Assembly (NCBI GenBank): GCA_021789595.1
Contig: JAJYJJ010000014.1
Span: forward strand, 1-58,554
Origin: Nitrospirota bacterium
GTDB lineage: Bacteria; Nitrospirota; Thermodesulfovibrionia; UBA6902; JAJYJJ01
Direction of reading: 5' to 3'
DNA length: 58,554 nucleotides
Below, one piece after another: positions 33,584 to 40,693 of this stretch. The notes beneath the pieces are model-generated. The model did no database searches. It saw only the letters and a program-made list of their open reading frames with translations, and had not been told where the DNA came from. A program made the translations under genes and the position numbers. The stretch's first letter is position 1, and each line of letters begins with the position of its first letter.

Positions 33584-33611
33584 TTGCAATAATAGCGATA
33601 TAGTGTATAAT
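33584..33611 (+). promoter_or_regulatory. Promoter of the first LuxR-type regulator
   Basis: TTGCAA (33584-33589) and TATAAT (33606-33611) are 16 nt apart, about 40 nt before the ATG. Confidence 0.5.
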
Positions 33612-33652
33612 CTAAACAGAGCCGTTCTTATTGGGTAGAAGGGGGATAGGTT

Positions 33653-34288
33653 ATGGCAATAAGACTTGTCATTGGTTGTTGCAGCTATCTTTTTAGTGAA
33701 GGCTTGAAGAGGCTACTTGAGGATGATAGTGAGGTAAATACCATCGGGATATTCACTGAAGGCATGGACCTGAAGGAGATAATAAAACTCAATCCGCATC
33801 TAATCTTGGCTGACTTCAACATCCTTCTTGGCCTTACTGCTGATTTTGCAATTAATAAAAAATTGAAGATCCTTCTCATTGATAACGGTGTTCCTCTCAT
33901 AAATGCACAGATACCAGAGCTGCTTTCAAGAGGGGTAGTGGGCATCCTTCCATCTGGTACCGATTCAATCCTTTTAAAAAAGGCAATAAAGGCTGTCTCT
34001 CTGGGGGAATTGTGGATAGACCGCAAGACCATAAAGAATATCCTCTCAAAGGAACCTTCTATGGCAATAGTAAATTTCACCAAACAGGAAGAAAAGATAG
34101 TGTCCCTGATATGTCAGGGATACAGGAACAAGGAGATTGCCCAAAAGCTTAATATCAGCGAGCAGACAGTGAAGTCCCATTGCAATAATATTTATAGGAA
34201 AGCAGGGGTATCGGACAGGCTGCAGCTTGCCCTTTACTCTTACAGGATATGGCCTGAGTGTATCAAAGGTGTTAGAACGAGGGTATAA
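33653..34288 (+). CDS. LuxR/CsgD-like regulator with degenerate receiver
   Basis: A 211-residue protein with an N-terminal receiver-like domain and a C-terminal LuxR helix-turn-helix (FTKQEEKIVSLICQGYRNKE, IAQKLNISEQTVKSHCNNIY). In the receiver part the acidic pair is replaced (VIGCCSY), although an aspartate remains in LILADFN, so phosphorylation by a kinase is doubtful, as for CsgD and VpsT. It lies just upstream of a PilZ gene and the curli genes, which suggests it controls matrix production. AAGGGGGATAGG provides the ribosome site. Confidence 0.88.
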   Translation: MAIRLVIGCCSYLFSEGLKRLLEDDSEVNTIGIFTEGMDLKEIIKLNPHLILADFNILLGLTADFAINKKLKILLIDNGVPLINAQIPELLSRGVVGILPSGTDSILLKKAIKAVSLGELWIDRKTIKNILSKEPSMAIVNFTKQEEKIVSLICQGYRNKEIAQKLNISEQTVKSHCNNIYRKAGVSDRLQLALYSYRIWPECIKGVRTRV

Positions 34289-34291
34289 ATC

Positions 34292-34387
34292 ATGTATGAC
34301 CTTTTGAGAAAAAAAATAGCCTTTATGGTAATTCCAAAGGCTCATAGAAGAGCGTATATTGAGACAGATATTTTTAGGGGGGGATAA
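34292..34387 (+). CDS. 31-residue small ORF coupled to the PilZ gene
   Basis: An ATG at 34292 with AGGG 8 nt upstream opens a 31-codon frame (MYDLLRKKIAFMVIPKAHRR, then AYIETDIFRGG) whose TAA overlaps the PilZ ATG by one base (TAATG). It is basic and resembles nothing known. It may be a real small protein or a leader that couples translation; a 7-bp hairpin (AGCCTTT/AAAGGCT) lies inside it. Confidence 0.35.
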   Translation: MYDLLRKKIAFMVIPKAHRRAYIETDIFRGG

Positions 34388-34752
34388 TGTTAAGGCTTAT
34401 ATGCCCCAAGTGTAATAAGGATTCATATAGCGCTGATGTCGAATCCTATAGGCCATGCCCTTATTGTGGATATGTTTTCAGTGGGAAATACGGGCCTGAC
34501 AAGAGGAGTGCAAACCGTATGGAACGGAAAATCCCGTTTGTCTTTCCTTATCAGGGACAGAGCCTTAAGGCAAGCGCTGTGGATTTTTCTGAAAAGGGGA
34601 TTGGCATAAAGATATTCGGCGAGCCGCCCATTGCAGTAGGCGATACCATAGATCTTTCTATCGGAGACCTCCAGATCAAGGCAAAGGTCGTGTGGGTGAA
34701 ACATAAGTCTGATGAATCCATGGTAATGGCCGGCCTTGGAAGGTTAAACTAA
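34387..34752 (+). CDS. Zinc-ribbon PilZ domain protein (c-di-GMP receptor)
   Basis: A 121-residue protein. The N-terminal zinc ribbon uses C6/C9 and C24/C27 (LICPKCN, RPCPYCGYVF). The PilZ domain follows: an RxxxR-type motif in RSANRMERKIPF and the D-x-S-x-x-G motif in AVDFSEKGIGIKI, the residues that bind c-di-GMP. It is likely a c-di-GMP effector for the neighbouring matrix genes. The strong G-run (GGGGGGG) before the ATG serves as ribosome site. Confidence 0.9.
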   Translation: MLRLICPKCNKDSYSADVESYRPCPYCGYVFSGKYGPDKRSANRMERKIPFVFPYQGQSLKASAVDFSEKGIGIKIFGEPPIAVGDTIDLSIGDLQIKAKVVWVKHKSDESMVMAGLGRLN

Positions 34753-34780
34753 AGTTCAAAATCCCTGAACTTTAGTTTTT
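34746..34780 (+). terminator. Rho-independent terminator at the end of the PilZ gene
   Basis: AAACTAAAGTTCA and TGAACTTTAGTTT form a perfect 13-bp stem around AAATCCC, followed by TT. The stop codon lies in the left arm. Confidence 0.7.
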
Positions 34781-34827
34781 AAACACATCTCAAACCTCTT
34801 CTTAGGGAAATTATAACCTTCTGTGGA

Positions 34828-34856
34828 TTGAACAGTCCTTCTGGCTGTAGTAATAT
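34828..34856 (+). promoter_or_regulatory. Promoter of the second LuxR-type regulator
   Basis: TTGAAC (34828-34833) and TAATAT (34851-34856) are 17 nt apart. The predicted leader of about 90 nt contains copy 2 of the 47-nt hairpin repeat. Confidence 0.5.
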
Positions 34857-34880
34857 ATATCCCAAATCAAGCGATAAAAT

Positions 34881-34927
34881 TGTATTTTTGATTTTGACGC
34901 CCTGCGCTCTTGGCGCAGGGTATTCAC
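34881..34927. repeat. 47-nt hairpin repeat, copy 2 (leader of LuxR-type gene)
   Basis: Identical over 47 bases to 26056-26102. Similarity resumes after a 6-nt insertion (ATCATACA...GG in both). It ends 25 nt before the probable start of the regulator gene and, in the same phase, is open to translation. Confidence 0.85.
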
Positions 34928-34952
34928 ACAAAGAATCATACACGCAGGGGGG

Positions 34953-35651
34953 ATTAAAATAAACATACTCATTGACATAGGCAGCCGTCTCATCGCAGAG
35001 GCCTTATACGAACTTCTGAAAAAACAGCAGAACGGGTATCAGATATTTGTGGCTGCTGACAGGAGGCCTGCCGATAGTTTCAAGCCTGATATTATCCTCG
35101 CGGATATTAACAACATAAATCAAAGACTATTTTCTCAATATCCTGAGGCAAAGGTTATCCTTGTGGATACAGGCCTAAAACAAGAGGACATCATCACTGC
35201 ACTGCTTTCTTATAAGATATGCGGCGTGCTTTCAGCCTGCACAGACCTTCGCCTGTTTAAAAAGGCGATAAAGGTTGTAAGTGAAGGGGAGATATGGATT
35301 GATAACACCACTGTTAAGTTGCTTTTGCAGAATGCAGGAGCCATGTCTAAGACAGGGAAAATAAACGGCATTACCGAGAGGGAAAAAGAGATCGTGGAGC
35401 ATGTATGTCAGGGCCTCGGGAACAAAGAGATTGCATCGAGGCTTTTTCTGAGTGAACAGACTGTCAAGGCACATCTGAACAGGATCTTCAGAAAGTTCAA
35501 TATCAGCAGCCGCTCTCAACTGGTATCCATAGCCATAAGATCACTTAAGCTAAACATAGTATTAGCCTTAGCTTATGATTTTTTCGCATCTATAGATTTT
35601 TATAATGTCAAGGTATTTCTCCACAATACCTTAGCAACCTTTGCCTCATAA
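34953..35651 (+). CDS. LuxR/CsgD-like regulator with degenerate receiver, non-canonical start
   Basis: About 232 residues. The helix-turn-helix (ITEREKEIVEHVCQGLGNKE, IASRLFLSEQTVKAHLNRIF) and pseudo-receiver (IILADINN) match the paralogue at 33653. The first ATG/GTG in frame (GTG 35049) would delete a third of the receiver; alignment with the paralogue (AIRLVIGCCSYLFSEGL against KINILIDIGSRLIAEAL) puts the start at ATT 34953 or ATA 34959, just after AGGGGGG. So a rare start codon is likely, or the gene has lost its start. The last 35 residues are unlike LuxR proteins and contain an 8-bp hairpin (35610-35632). It directly precedes csgE. Confidence 0.8.
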   Translation: MKINILIDIGSRLIAEALYELLKKQQNGYQIFVAADRRPADSFKPDIILADINNINQRLFSQYPEAKVILVDTGLKQEDIITALLSYKICGVLSACTDLRLFKKAIKVVSEGEIWIDNTTVKLLLQNAGAMSKTGKINGITEREKEIVEHVCQGLGNKEIASRLFLSEQTVKAHLNRIFRKFNISSRSQLVSIAIRSLKLNIVLALAYDFFASIDFYNVKVFLHNTLATFAS

Positions 35652-35759
35652 GCCACAACTGCCACCCGGGCATCCAATCAAGAAATGCCAGTTAATCTTT
35701 TGATTTAAAACCGAAGTTAATCTGACTACCCAAAAAAATTAACCTATTTCCCCCTCAAA

Positions 35760-35794
35760 AATACCAGGTTGACCAATAGATTCTATCTGGTATT
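35760..35794. promoter_or_regulatory. Inverted repeat upstream of csgE, candidate operator
   Basis: AATACCAG (35760-35767) and CTGGTATT (35787-35794) are perfect inverted arms with 19 nt between, 53 nt before csgE. It could bind one of the LuxR-type regulators or be a leader hairpin. The rest of the 195-nt gap shows no gene. Confidence 0.4.
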
Positions 35795-35846
35795 CTGCTA
35801 AAGTGGAATCAAGGACTTAAAACAACCCAACGATGCGAGGGAAAAG

Positions 35847-36278
35847 ATGGCGAGGTATTTTCAGATGAATAAGAAGTGGGGCGGGTTGATATTGGCAGTT
35901 GTTCTCCTGCTTTGTTTTTCAGTTTCATGGGCACAGGAAGAGGGATTAGACGGGCTGCTGCTTGACCAGACCCAGACGAGAGCAGGCCATGAGTTTTACC
36001 GGGATTTTGTCACCTTCTGGGAGGCCCCTGAAGGGATTGAGGGTTTCAATATCTTCATTGGTGAGAGGGCAAGTGCCCAGTGGGGAAGCTGGATCTGGAT
36101 TAAGGTAAATGATATGACGGTCTATAGAAAAATGCTCAAGCCGCAGACACAACAGATACAGGAAGCAGCAAAAGAGGGAGTCGAGGTGGTGAAGAGGTAT
36201 CTTTTCTATCGCTACTCTGAGGACAAAAAGAGATTAGAGCAGTTGGAGCATGGCGATATGTCAGGAGAGGATATATAA
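35847..36278 (+). CDS. csgE: Curli secretion specificity factor CsgE
   Basis: A 143-residue periplasmic protein with a signal peptide (LILAVVLLLCFSVSWAQ). LDGLLLDQTQTRAGHEFYRD, the ERASAQWGSWIWIKVND core and FYR repeat in YLFYRYS align clearly with E. coli CsgE (SARWGSWITITVN). It gates and guides amyloid subunits into the CsgG channel. First gene of csgE-F-G-B-A-A-H. Confidence 0.92.
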   Translation: MARYFQMNKKWGGLILAVVLLLCFSVSWAQEEGLDGLLLDQTQTRAGHEFYRDFVTFWEAPEGIEGFNIFIGERASAQWGSWIWIKVNDMTVYRKMLKPQTQQIQEAAKEGVEVVKRYLFYRYSEDKKRLEQLEHGDMSGEDI

Positions 36279-36302
36279 AAAATCTGGACAGGAGGTAAGG
36301 AG

Positions 36303-36719
36303 ATGAAAAGGCTATTATTAATTGGTGTTTCTTTGATTGGCGTTCTGTTTTTGCTGGATGCAGCCTTTGCCACAGAATTGGTTTATGTGCCGGTAAACCC
36401 GTCTTTTGGAGGCAATCCAGCTAATGGGCAGTGGCTGATGAATTCGGCGTCGGCCCAGAACAAGTTCAAGGACACTTCTACAGCCACCCAGCAGAAGAGT
36501 CCATTCCAGAGCTTCGAGGACAATCTAAACCGGGAGCTCCTGAGCAGGCTGGCGCAAAAGATAGTGGATATGGCATTTGGCGAGGGCGGCCTTCAGCCGG
36601 GGACATATCTAATTGGCGGCTACACCATTGATGTCGGGACAGACTCTAACGGTATAACCGTTGTTATCACAGACCCTGCAACAGGTAATACATCCACGAT
36701 ACAAATTCCATATTATTAA
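36303..36719 (+). CDS. csgF: Curli nucleation/anchoring protein CsgF
   Basis: A 138-residue secreted protein. After the signal peptide the mature N-terminus TELVYVPVNPSFGGNPANG matches the conserved CsgF segment that inserts into the CsgG pore; the tail has the typical TIDVGTDSNGITVVITDP strand pattern. GGAGG upstream, 24 nt after csgE. Confidence 0.93.
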   Translation: MKRLLLIGVSLIGVLFLLDAAFATELVYVPVNPSFGGNPANGQWLMNSASAQNKFKDTSTATQQKSPFQSFEDNLNRELLSRLAQKIVDMAFGEGGLQPGTYLIGGYTIDVGTDSNGITVVITDPATGNTSTIQIPYY

Positions 36720-36749
36720 ATTTGAGGTACTAAATTTAAGGAGGCAACA

Positions 36750-37652
36750 ATGAGGATAAGACAAGACATTAAAAAGACGATAACAGTGATGAGCTTGGGT
36801 GTCCTTCTGACAGGCTGCGCATCTACTATGGCCTCGATAAAAACCGTTCCTGCAACACTCGGCTATGTAACCGCAGTGCATAAGGATTTGATCTCGCTGC
36901 CTCCGCCGAAGAATAAGATAGTGGTGGCTGTCTATAGTTTCAGGGATCAAACAGGGCAGTATAAGCCTCAGGCTAATGTTACCTCTTTTTCCACTGCTGT
37001 TACACAGGGGGCAACCTCAATGCTGATCCAGGCCCTTATTGATTCAGGCTGGTTTATACCGGTAGAAAGAGAGGGGCTGCCTGACCTGCTGACCGAAAGA
37101 AAGATCAGTCGGGCAGCAGCAATGTCTAACCATGAAGACAAGCAGCCTCTGCCGTCTTTAATACATGCCCCTCTCATATTGGAAGGGGGCATAGTCGCTT
37201 ATGAGACGAATCTGGTTACAGGCGGTTTCGGAGCCAAATACTTCGGCGTAGGCGGCTCTGTGGAAACAAGGAGGGACCAGGTAACCCTCTACCTGAGGGC
37301 CGTGGATGTCAATGATGGAAGGGTTCTCAAGTCCCTTTCAACCACCAAATCCATACTCTCGAGGGAGATAGACTTAGGGATATTCAGGTTTATCAGGCTC
37401 AACCACCTCCTCGAGGTGGAGACAGGTCTGAGCACAAACGAACCGCCTCAGATGTGCGTCCTTGAGGCGATAGAGAAGGCGGTTTACGGTATGGTGGTAG
37501 AAGGTATTGTGGATCACCTGTGGGCATTAAAAAACCCGGCAGATATCAGGTCGTCTCCTGCGATCCTGCAATATCTAAAAGACAAAAAGGGAGAGATGGT
37601 TCAATTCGACAAAGATGGCAACCTCATTTCCCTGAAGGGGACATCGCGGTGA
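36750..37652 (+). CDS. csgG: Curli secretion channel lipoprotein CsgG
   Basis: A 300-residue outer-membrane lipoprotein. Lipobox LLTGC23; the mature part starts with a PATLGYV region, then KIVVAVYSFRDQTGQYKP, GWFIPVEREGLPDLLTERKI and ILEGGIVAYETNLVTGG, all typical of CsgG. Nonameric CsgG is the curli export pore. AGGAGG ribosome site. Its stop overlaps the next start (TGATG). Confidence 0.95.
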   Translation: MRIRQDIKKTITVMSLGVLLTGCASTMASIKTVPATLGYVTAVHKDLISLPPPKNKIVVAVYSFRDQTGQYKPQANVTSFSTAVTQGATSMLIQALIDSGWFIPVEREGLPDLLTERKISRAAAMSNHEDKQPLPSLIHAPLILEGGIVAYETNLVTGGFGAKYFGVGGSVETRRDQVTLYLRAVDVNDGRVLKSLSTTKSILSREIDLGIFRFIRLNHLLEVETGLSTNEPPQMCVLEAIEKAVYGMVVEGIVDHLWALKNPADIRSSPAILQYLKDKKGEMVQFDKDGNLISLKGTSR

Positions 37653-38272
37653 TGACAATGAGGCACATGATACATTTATTGATAGCAGCACTGAGCCTGA
37701 TGTATCTATTTGCACCGGGCATTCAGGGGGTTGCCCTTGCTGATGGCAATACAGTTAGCCAGTATCAGAGCGGTTCTGACAACATTGCCAATGTCAGGCA
37801 GACAGGTTTGAACAATAAGGCATATGAGCAGCAGTATGGCAGCGATAATGAGGCTGATATTGCACAGGATGGGGACCTCGATGAGGCCTATCAAACCCAA
37901 TACGGTGATGGAAATCTCTCGGAGATTGACCAGTCAGGACAGGGCAATACAGCAACAACAATGCAGTATGGTTATGGCAACTATGCTGTTCAATGGCAAA
38001 ACGGCCTTTATAACACCGCCTATATTGAGCAGGCCGGCACTGACAATTGGGCTGAGCAGTATCAGTCAGGCGGGGGGAATAATGCATACATCAGCCAGGA
38101 AGGAGATGCCAACAGTTCTTATCAAAAGCAGAACGGCAATAACAACTATGCCTCCTCTACAGTGATCGGCAGCAGCAATGTAAGTTCCCAGATACAGAAC
38201 GGCAATGGCCTGTCATCAGCAGTGACACTCGTGGGAAACGGCATTGTTGTTTCTGTTATACAGGGTCCATAG
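37652..38272 (+). CDS. csgB: Curlin minor subunit (CsgB-like)
   Basis: A 206-residue secreted amyloid protein starting MTMRHMIHLLIAALSLMYLF. After the signal peptide, about seven repeats of 20-22 residues follow the curlin pattern S-x5-Q-x-G-x2-N-x-A-x3-Q, for example GSDNIANVRQTGLNNKAY and GTDNWAEQYQSGGGNNAY. The last repeat (SSAVTLVGNGIVVSVIQGP) is degenerate, as in nucleator-type subunits. The ATG shares one base with the csgG stop. The frame extending upstream to 37520 lies inside csgG and is not used. Confidence 0.88.
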   Translation: MTMRHMIHLLIAALSLMYLFAPGIQGVALADGNTVSQYQSGSDNIANVRQTGLNNKAYEQQYGSDNEADIAQDGDLDEAYQTQYGDGNLSEIDQSGQGNTATTMQYGYGNYAVQWQNGLYNTAYIEQAGTDNWAEQYQSGGGNNAYISQEGDANSSYQKQNGNNNYASSTVIGSSNVSSQIQNGNGLSSAVTLVGNGIVVSVIQGP

Positions 38273-38297
38273 ATATGATAGATATGGGTCCATAGAT
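38263..38297. repeat. Short direct duplication after csgB
   Basis: GGGTCCATAGAT occurs at 38263-38274 and 38286-38297, a 23-nt duplication that includes the csgB stop. Further on, 38351-38377 holds a run of GACGAAA/GACGAAG heptamers. The rest of this 131-nt gap shows no gene. Confidence 0.6.
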
Positions 38298-38403
38298 GCT
38301 CCGGGCTCAGGCCTGCGGGCAGGAAAGGGGGGATACCAATGTAAAAGAAGGACGAAAGACGAAGGACGAAGGACAAACAATCAAAAAAGTAAAGGGGGAT
38401 GTT

Positions 38404-39339
38404 ATGAAAAAGTCTTATCTAATGTTAATCATTATGTTGATTTCGGCTCTGGGAGTTGTGGGTCTTGCATATGCCGACAGCAACTATGCTGAAATCAACC
38501 AGACAGGCACAGATGCATCAAACCCAAATGTGGCTGTACAGGTTCAGTCTGATTACTATCAGAATGCCCTGATAAATCAGTACGGGGCAGGAAACCATGC
38601 CTACCAGAACCAGTCAGGGACATCAAGCTCACAAGCAAGTGGTGATTCTAACTATGCACAGATTGACCAGACAGGCACAGACAACTCAGCGTCCCAGACG
38701 CAGTACCAGGACGACACCTGGGGGGGCCACGACAACCAGGCATATATAGACCAGACAGGCACATCTGACAGTGCCTCGCAGAACCAGTCAGGCGAAGGAA
38801 ACTATGCCTATATCTATCAGAGCGGCATAGGCAAGAGCGCCTCACAAACCCAGACTGGAAACCACAACTCAGCCTATATCTATCAGTATTCAGACTATGA
38901 CACTGCTGTCCAGAACCAGAGCGGTGCATACAACTACGCTGAGATAGTTCAGGGTTATGACGGTCCTACAAGCTACAATTATGCTGAGCAAAACCAGTAT
39001 GGATGGTATAATTACGCCTATATAGACCAGGAGGGCTCAGGCGGAAACTATGCAAGGCAGGATCAGTATGGATTATGGTATAACTATGCCGCTATCTATC
39101 AGGATGGGGATTATAATGGAGCCTATCAATACCAGAATGGATATGGCAACGTCGCCTATATCAACCAGACCGGAGACTGGAACTGGGCTGAGCAATATCA
39201 GACAGGCTCTTACCATTATGCCAGCGCTATACAGAATGGCTCCTATAATTACAGCCACCAGGAGCAGTGGAATTCCTCGAATGTTAGCTATGTAAACCAG
39301 ACCGGGACAGGCAATTACGCCTGGGTGGTTCAGTATTAA
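38404..39339 (+). CDS. Curlin major subunit-like amyloid protein, Tyr-rich (copy 1)
   Basis: A 311-residue secreted protein. ATG 38404 with AAAGGGGG upstream; signal peptide MKKSYLMLIIMLISALGVVG to AYA. About twelve curlin repeats (YAEINQTGTD, AYIDQTGTSDSASQNQSGEG, NYAYIYQSGIG, VAYINQTGDWNWAEQYQTGS) rich in Tyr, Asn, Gln and Gly. The C-terminus (YSHQEQWNSSNVSYVNQTG ... YAWVVQY) mirrors the last repeat of E. coli CsgA, which ends ATAHQY. About twice the size of CsgA. It is the likely fibre subunit, exported by CsgG. Confidence 0.88.
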   Translation: MKKSYLMLIIMLISALGVVGLAYADSNYAEINQTGTDASNPNVAVQVQSDYYQNALINQYGAGNHAYQNQSGTSSSQASGDSNYAQIDQTGTDNSASQTQYQDDTWGGHDNQAYIDQTGTSDSASQNQSGEGNYAYIYQSGIGKSASQTQTGNHNSAYIYQYSDYDTAVQNQSGAYNYAEIVQGYDGPTSYNYAEQNQYGWYNYAYIDQEGSGGNYARQDQYGLWYNYAAIYQDGDYNGAYQYQNGYGNVAYINQTGDWNWAEQYQTGSYHYASAIQNGSYNYSHQEQWNSSNVSYVNQTGTGNYAWVVQY

Positions 39340-39367
39340 CCCTCTGTAAACATGCAAAGGAGGCAGT

Positions 39368-40057
39368 ATGAAAAGGATAATCATCTTAGGTTTAGTGCTC
39401 CTTCTGGCCTCAGTTTCAACTGTCCTGGCAGATGATGGCTACAATAATTATGGTGAAGTCAATCAGACCGGGACAAACAATTTCGCCTACCAGGAGCAGG
39501 GTAGCAGCACATATGATACCAACATCGCATATATTGACCAGTACGGGACATCTAACTCAGCATCTCAATACCAGGTGTATAGTCCCCCTGGCGGCCCTAA
39601 CTATGCCTATAAGTACCAGTCTGGTACGGGTAATGTAGGCTATCAGACCCAGATAGGCCACGATAATGTAGCCCTTGACTATCAGATCGGATACTACAAC
39701 TGGGACTCCCAATATCAGGATGGAGAGTCTCACTATGCCTACATATATGAGTTAGGTGCATATAACTGGGCAGCCCAGGAACAGTATGGGGCATATAATT
39801 ATGCCACTATCTATCAGGACGGTGCATACAATGGGGCATATCAAGTACAGTGGGGGGCATTTAACACCGCTGATATCTATCAGTCAGGCGTAGATAACTA
39901 TGCCGAGCAGTGGCAGATAGGCGCATTCCATTATGCCCAAGCAACACAGATTGGCGGCCCTAATAATTACAGCCACCAGGAGCAGTGGAATTCCTCTAAC
40001 ACCAGTTATGTAAACCAGAGCGGACAGGGCAGTTACGCATATGTCTATCAGTATTAA
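39368..40057 (+). CDS. Curlin major subunit-like amyloid protein, Tyr-rich (copy 2)
   Basis: A 229-residue secreted protein with signal peptide MKRIIILGLVLLLASVSTVL to ADD and about eight curlin repeats (YGEVNQTGTNNFAYQEQGSS, NVGYQTQIGHDN, YNGAYQVQWGAFNTADIYQS). Its C-terminus (YSHQEQWNSSNTSYVNQSG ... YAYVYQY) is nearly the same as that of the preceding curlin, so the two are paralogues that diverged in number of repeats. GGAGG upstream. A terminator-like hairpin follows. Confidence 0.88.
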   Translation: MKRIIILGLVLLLASVSTVLADDGYNNYGEVNQTGTNNFAYQEQGSSTYDTNIAYIDQYGTSNSASQYQVYSPPGGPNYAYKYQSGTGNVGYQTQIGHDNVALDYQIGYYNWDSQYQDGESHYAYIYELGAYNWAAQEQYGAYNYATIYQDGAYNGAYQVQWGAFNTADIYQSGVDNYAEQWQIGAFHYAQATQIGGPNNYSHQEQWNSSNTSYVNQSGQGSYAYVYQY

Positions 40058-40088
40058 GGTATAGGAAAATACTGATGGAGATTTGGGG

Positions 40089-40117
40089 GGGCAGTTTTTG
40101 GACTGCCCTTCTTCTTT
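40089..40117 (+). terminator. Terminator-like hairpin after the second curlin
   Basis: GGGCAGT and ACTGCCC form a 7-bp stem with a TTTTGG loop, followed by TTCTTCTTT. It could partly end transcription so that subunits outnumber the chaperone encoded next. Confidence 0.5.
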
Positions 40118-40119
40118 AG

Positions 40120-40260
40120 ATGAAGGTGATGAAGATGAAACATTCATGTATTAGAAAGACACAAAGGGGAATAAAAATCTTCCCTAACCCTTTTTCAAAG
40201 AGGGGGATTTCAAATATTCCCCCCTTTAACAAAGGGGGGCGAGGGGGGATTTTCAGGTGA
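40120..40260 (+). CDS. 46-residue small ORF built from a palindromic repeat, coupled to csgH
   Basis: ATG 40120 opens 46 codons (MKVMKMKHSCIRKTQRG...) that read through the C-run/G-run palindrome as NIPPFNKGGRGGI and stop at a TGA overlapping the csgH GTG (GTGA). There is no good ribosome site. It is probably an accident of the repeat being open in this phase, but it gives the same peptide as the mqnE insert. Confidence 0.2.
   Translation: MKVMKMKHSCIRKTQRGIKIFPNPFSKRGISNIPPFNKGGRGGIFR
40174..40253. repeat. Double palindromic C-run/G-run repeat before csgH
   Basis: A degraded copy (40174-40211: TTCCCTAACCCTTTTTC facing AAAGAGGGGGATTT) is followed by a well-preserved one (40215-40252: CCCCCCTTTAACAAAGGGGGG plus GAGGGGGG). 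Its last G-run lies 8 nt before the GTG of the csgH-like gene and would serve as its ribosome site. Confidence 0.8.
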
Positions 40261-40628
40261 AAAGGATTGTTGCAATGCTTCTTCTTGTATATCCCGTGGT
40301 TTATAGTTTTAACCCCACAGCTTATTCCGGGCAGTACAAGGCATGGATAAGCATCAGGCCTGATAACTCAACGATAGGCATAGATGCCTTTTGTCAATCT
40401 ACTGAGGATGGTTATGTGAGGTACAGGTTAGAGGCAAGAAAGGCTGGCAGGGCAGGCGAGGCAAAGACTTCCCAGTCAGGTCTTGTATATCTCAGAAGCA
40501 AGGGGGAAATACAGCTTTCGAGGCTGACCATGGGAATCTCTGCAATGGATAGATATGAGATAAGGTTAGAGGTCTATAAGGAAGGAAAGCTGGTAGCGGA
40601 AGATTCTATATCCTATCCCAATCCTTAG
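40257..40628 (+). CDS. csgH: CsgH/CsgC-like curli chaperone
   Basis: A 123-residue secreted protein with signal peptide (IVAMLLLVYPVVYS) and an immunoglobulin-like beta sandwich. YRLEARKAGRAGEAKTSQSG and RYEIRLEVYKEGKLVAEDSI resemble CsgH of alphaproteobacteria, which, like E. coli CsgC, stops premature amyloid formation in the periplasm. The GTG start uses the G-run of an upstream palindromic repeat as ribosome site. Its place at the end of the curli genes supports the role. Confidence 0.75.
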   Translation: MKRIVAMLLLVYPVVYSFNPTAYSGQYKAWISIRPDNSTIGIDAFCQSTEDGYVRYRLEARKAGRAGEAKTSQSGLVYLRSKGEIQLSRLTMGISAMDRYEIRLEVYKEGKLVAEDSISYPNP

Positions 40629-40693
40629 GCAGGGAACCTGTCTGTTGACGCAGTATGTATTTTATGGTAATCTTCTTCTAATTATTGGGCAAA

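Noticed and set aside
33572-33590. Sigma-54 promoter (GGCA...TTGC) before the first LuxR-type gene
   Set aside because: The GG-to-GC spacing is 11 rather than 10, and a good sigma-70 pair overlaps it.
37520-37651. N-terminal extension of the CsgB-like ORF
   Set aside because: It lies entirely inside csgG in another frame; a normal signal peptide begins at 37652.
38351-38377. GACGAAA/GACGAAG heptamer run as a regulatory iteron
   Set aside because: Only about four imperfect units in a purine-rich leader; simple-sequence drift is enough to explain it.
37740-40057. CRISPR-like array in the repetitive curli region
   Set aside because: The repeats are protein-level curlin repeats of variable DNA sequence, with no conserved spacers or cas genes.
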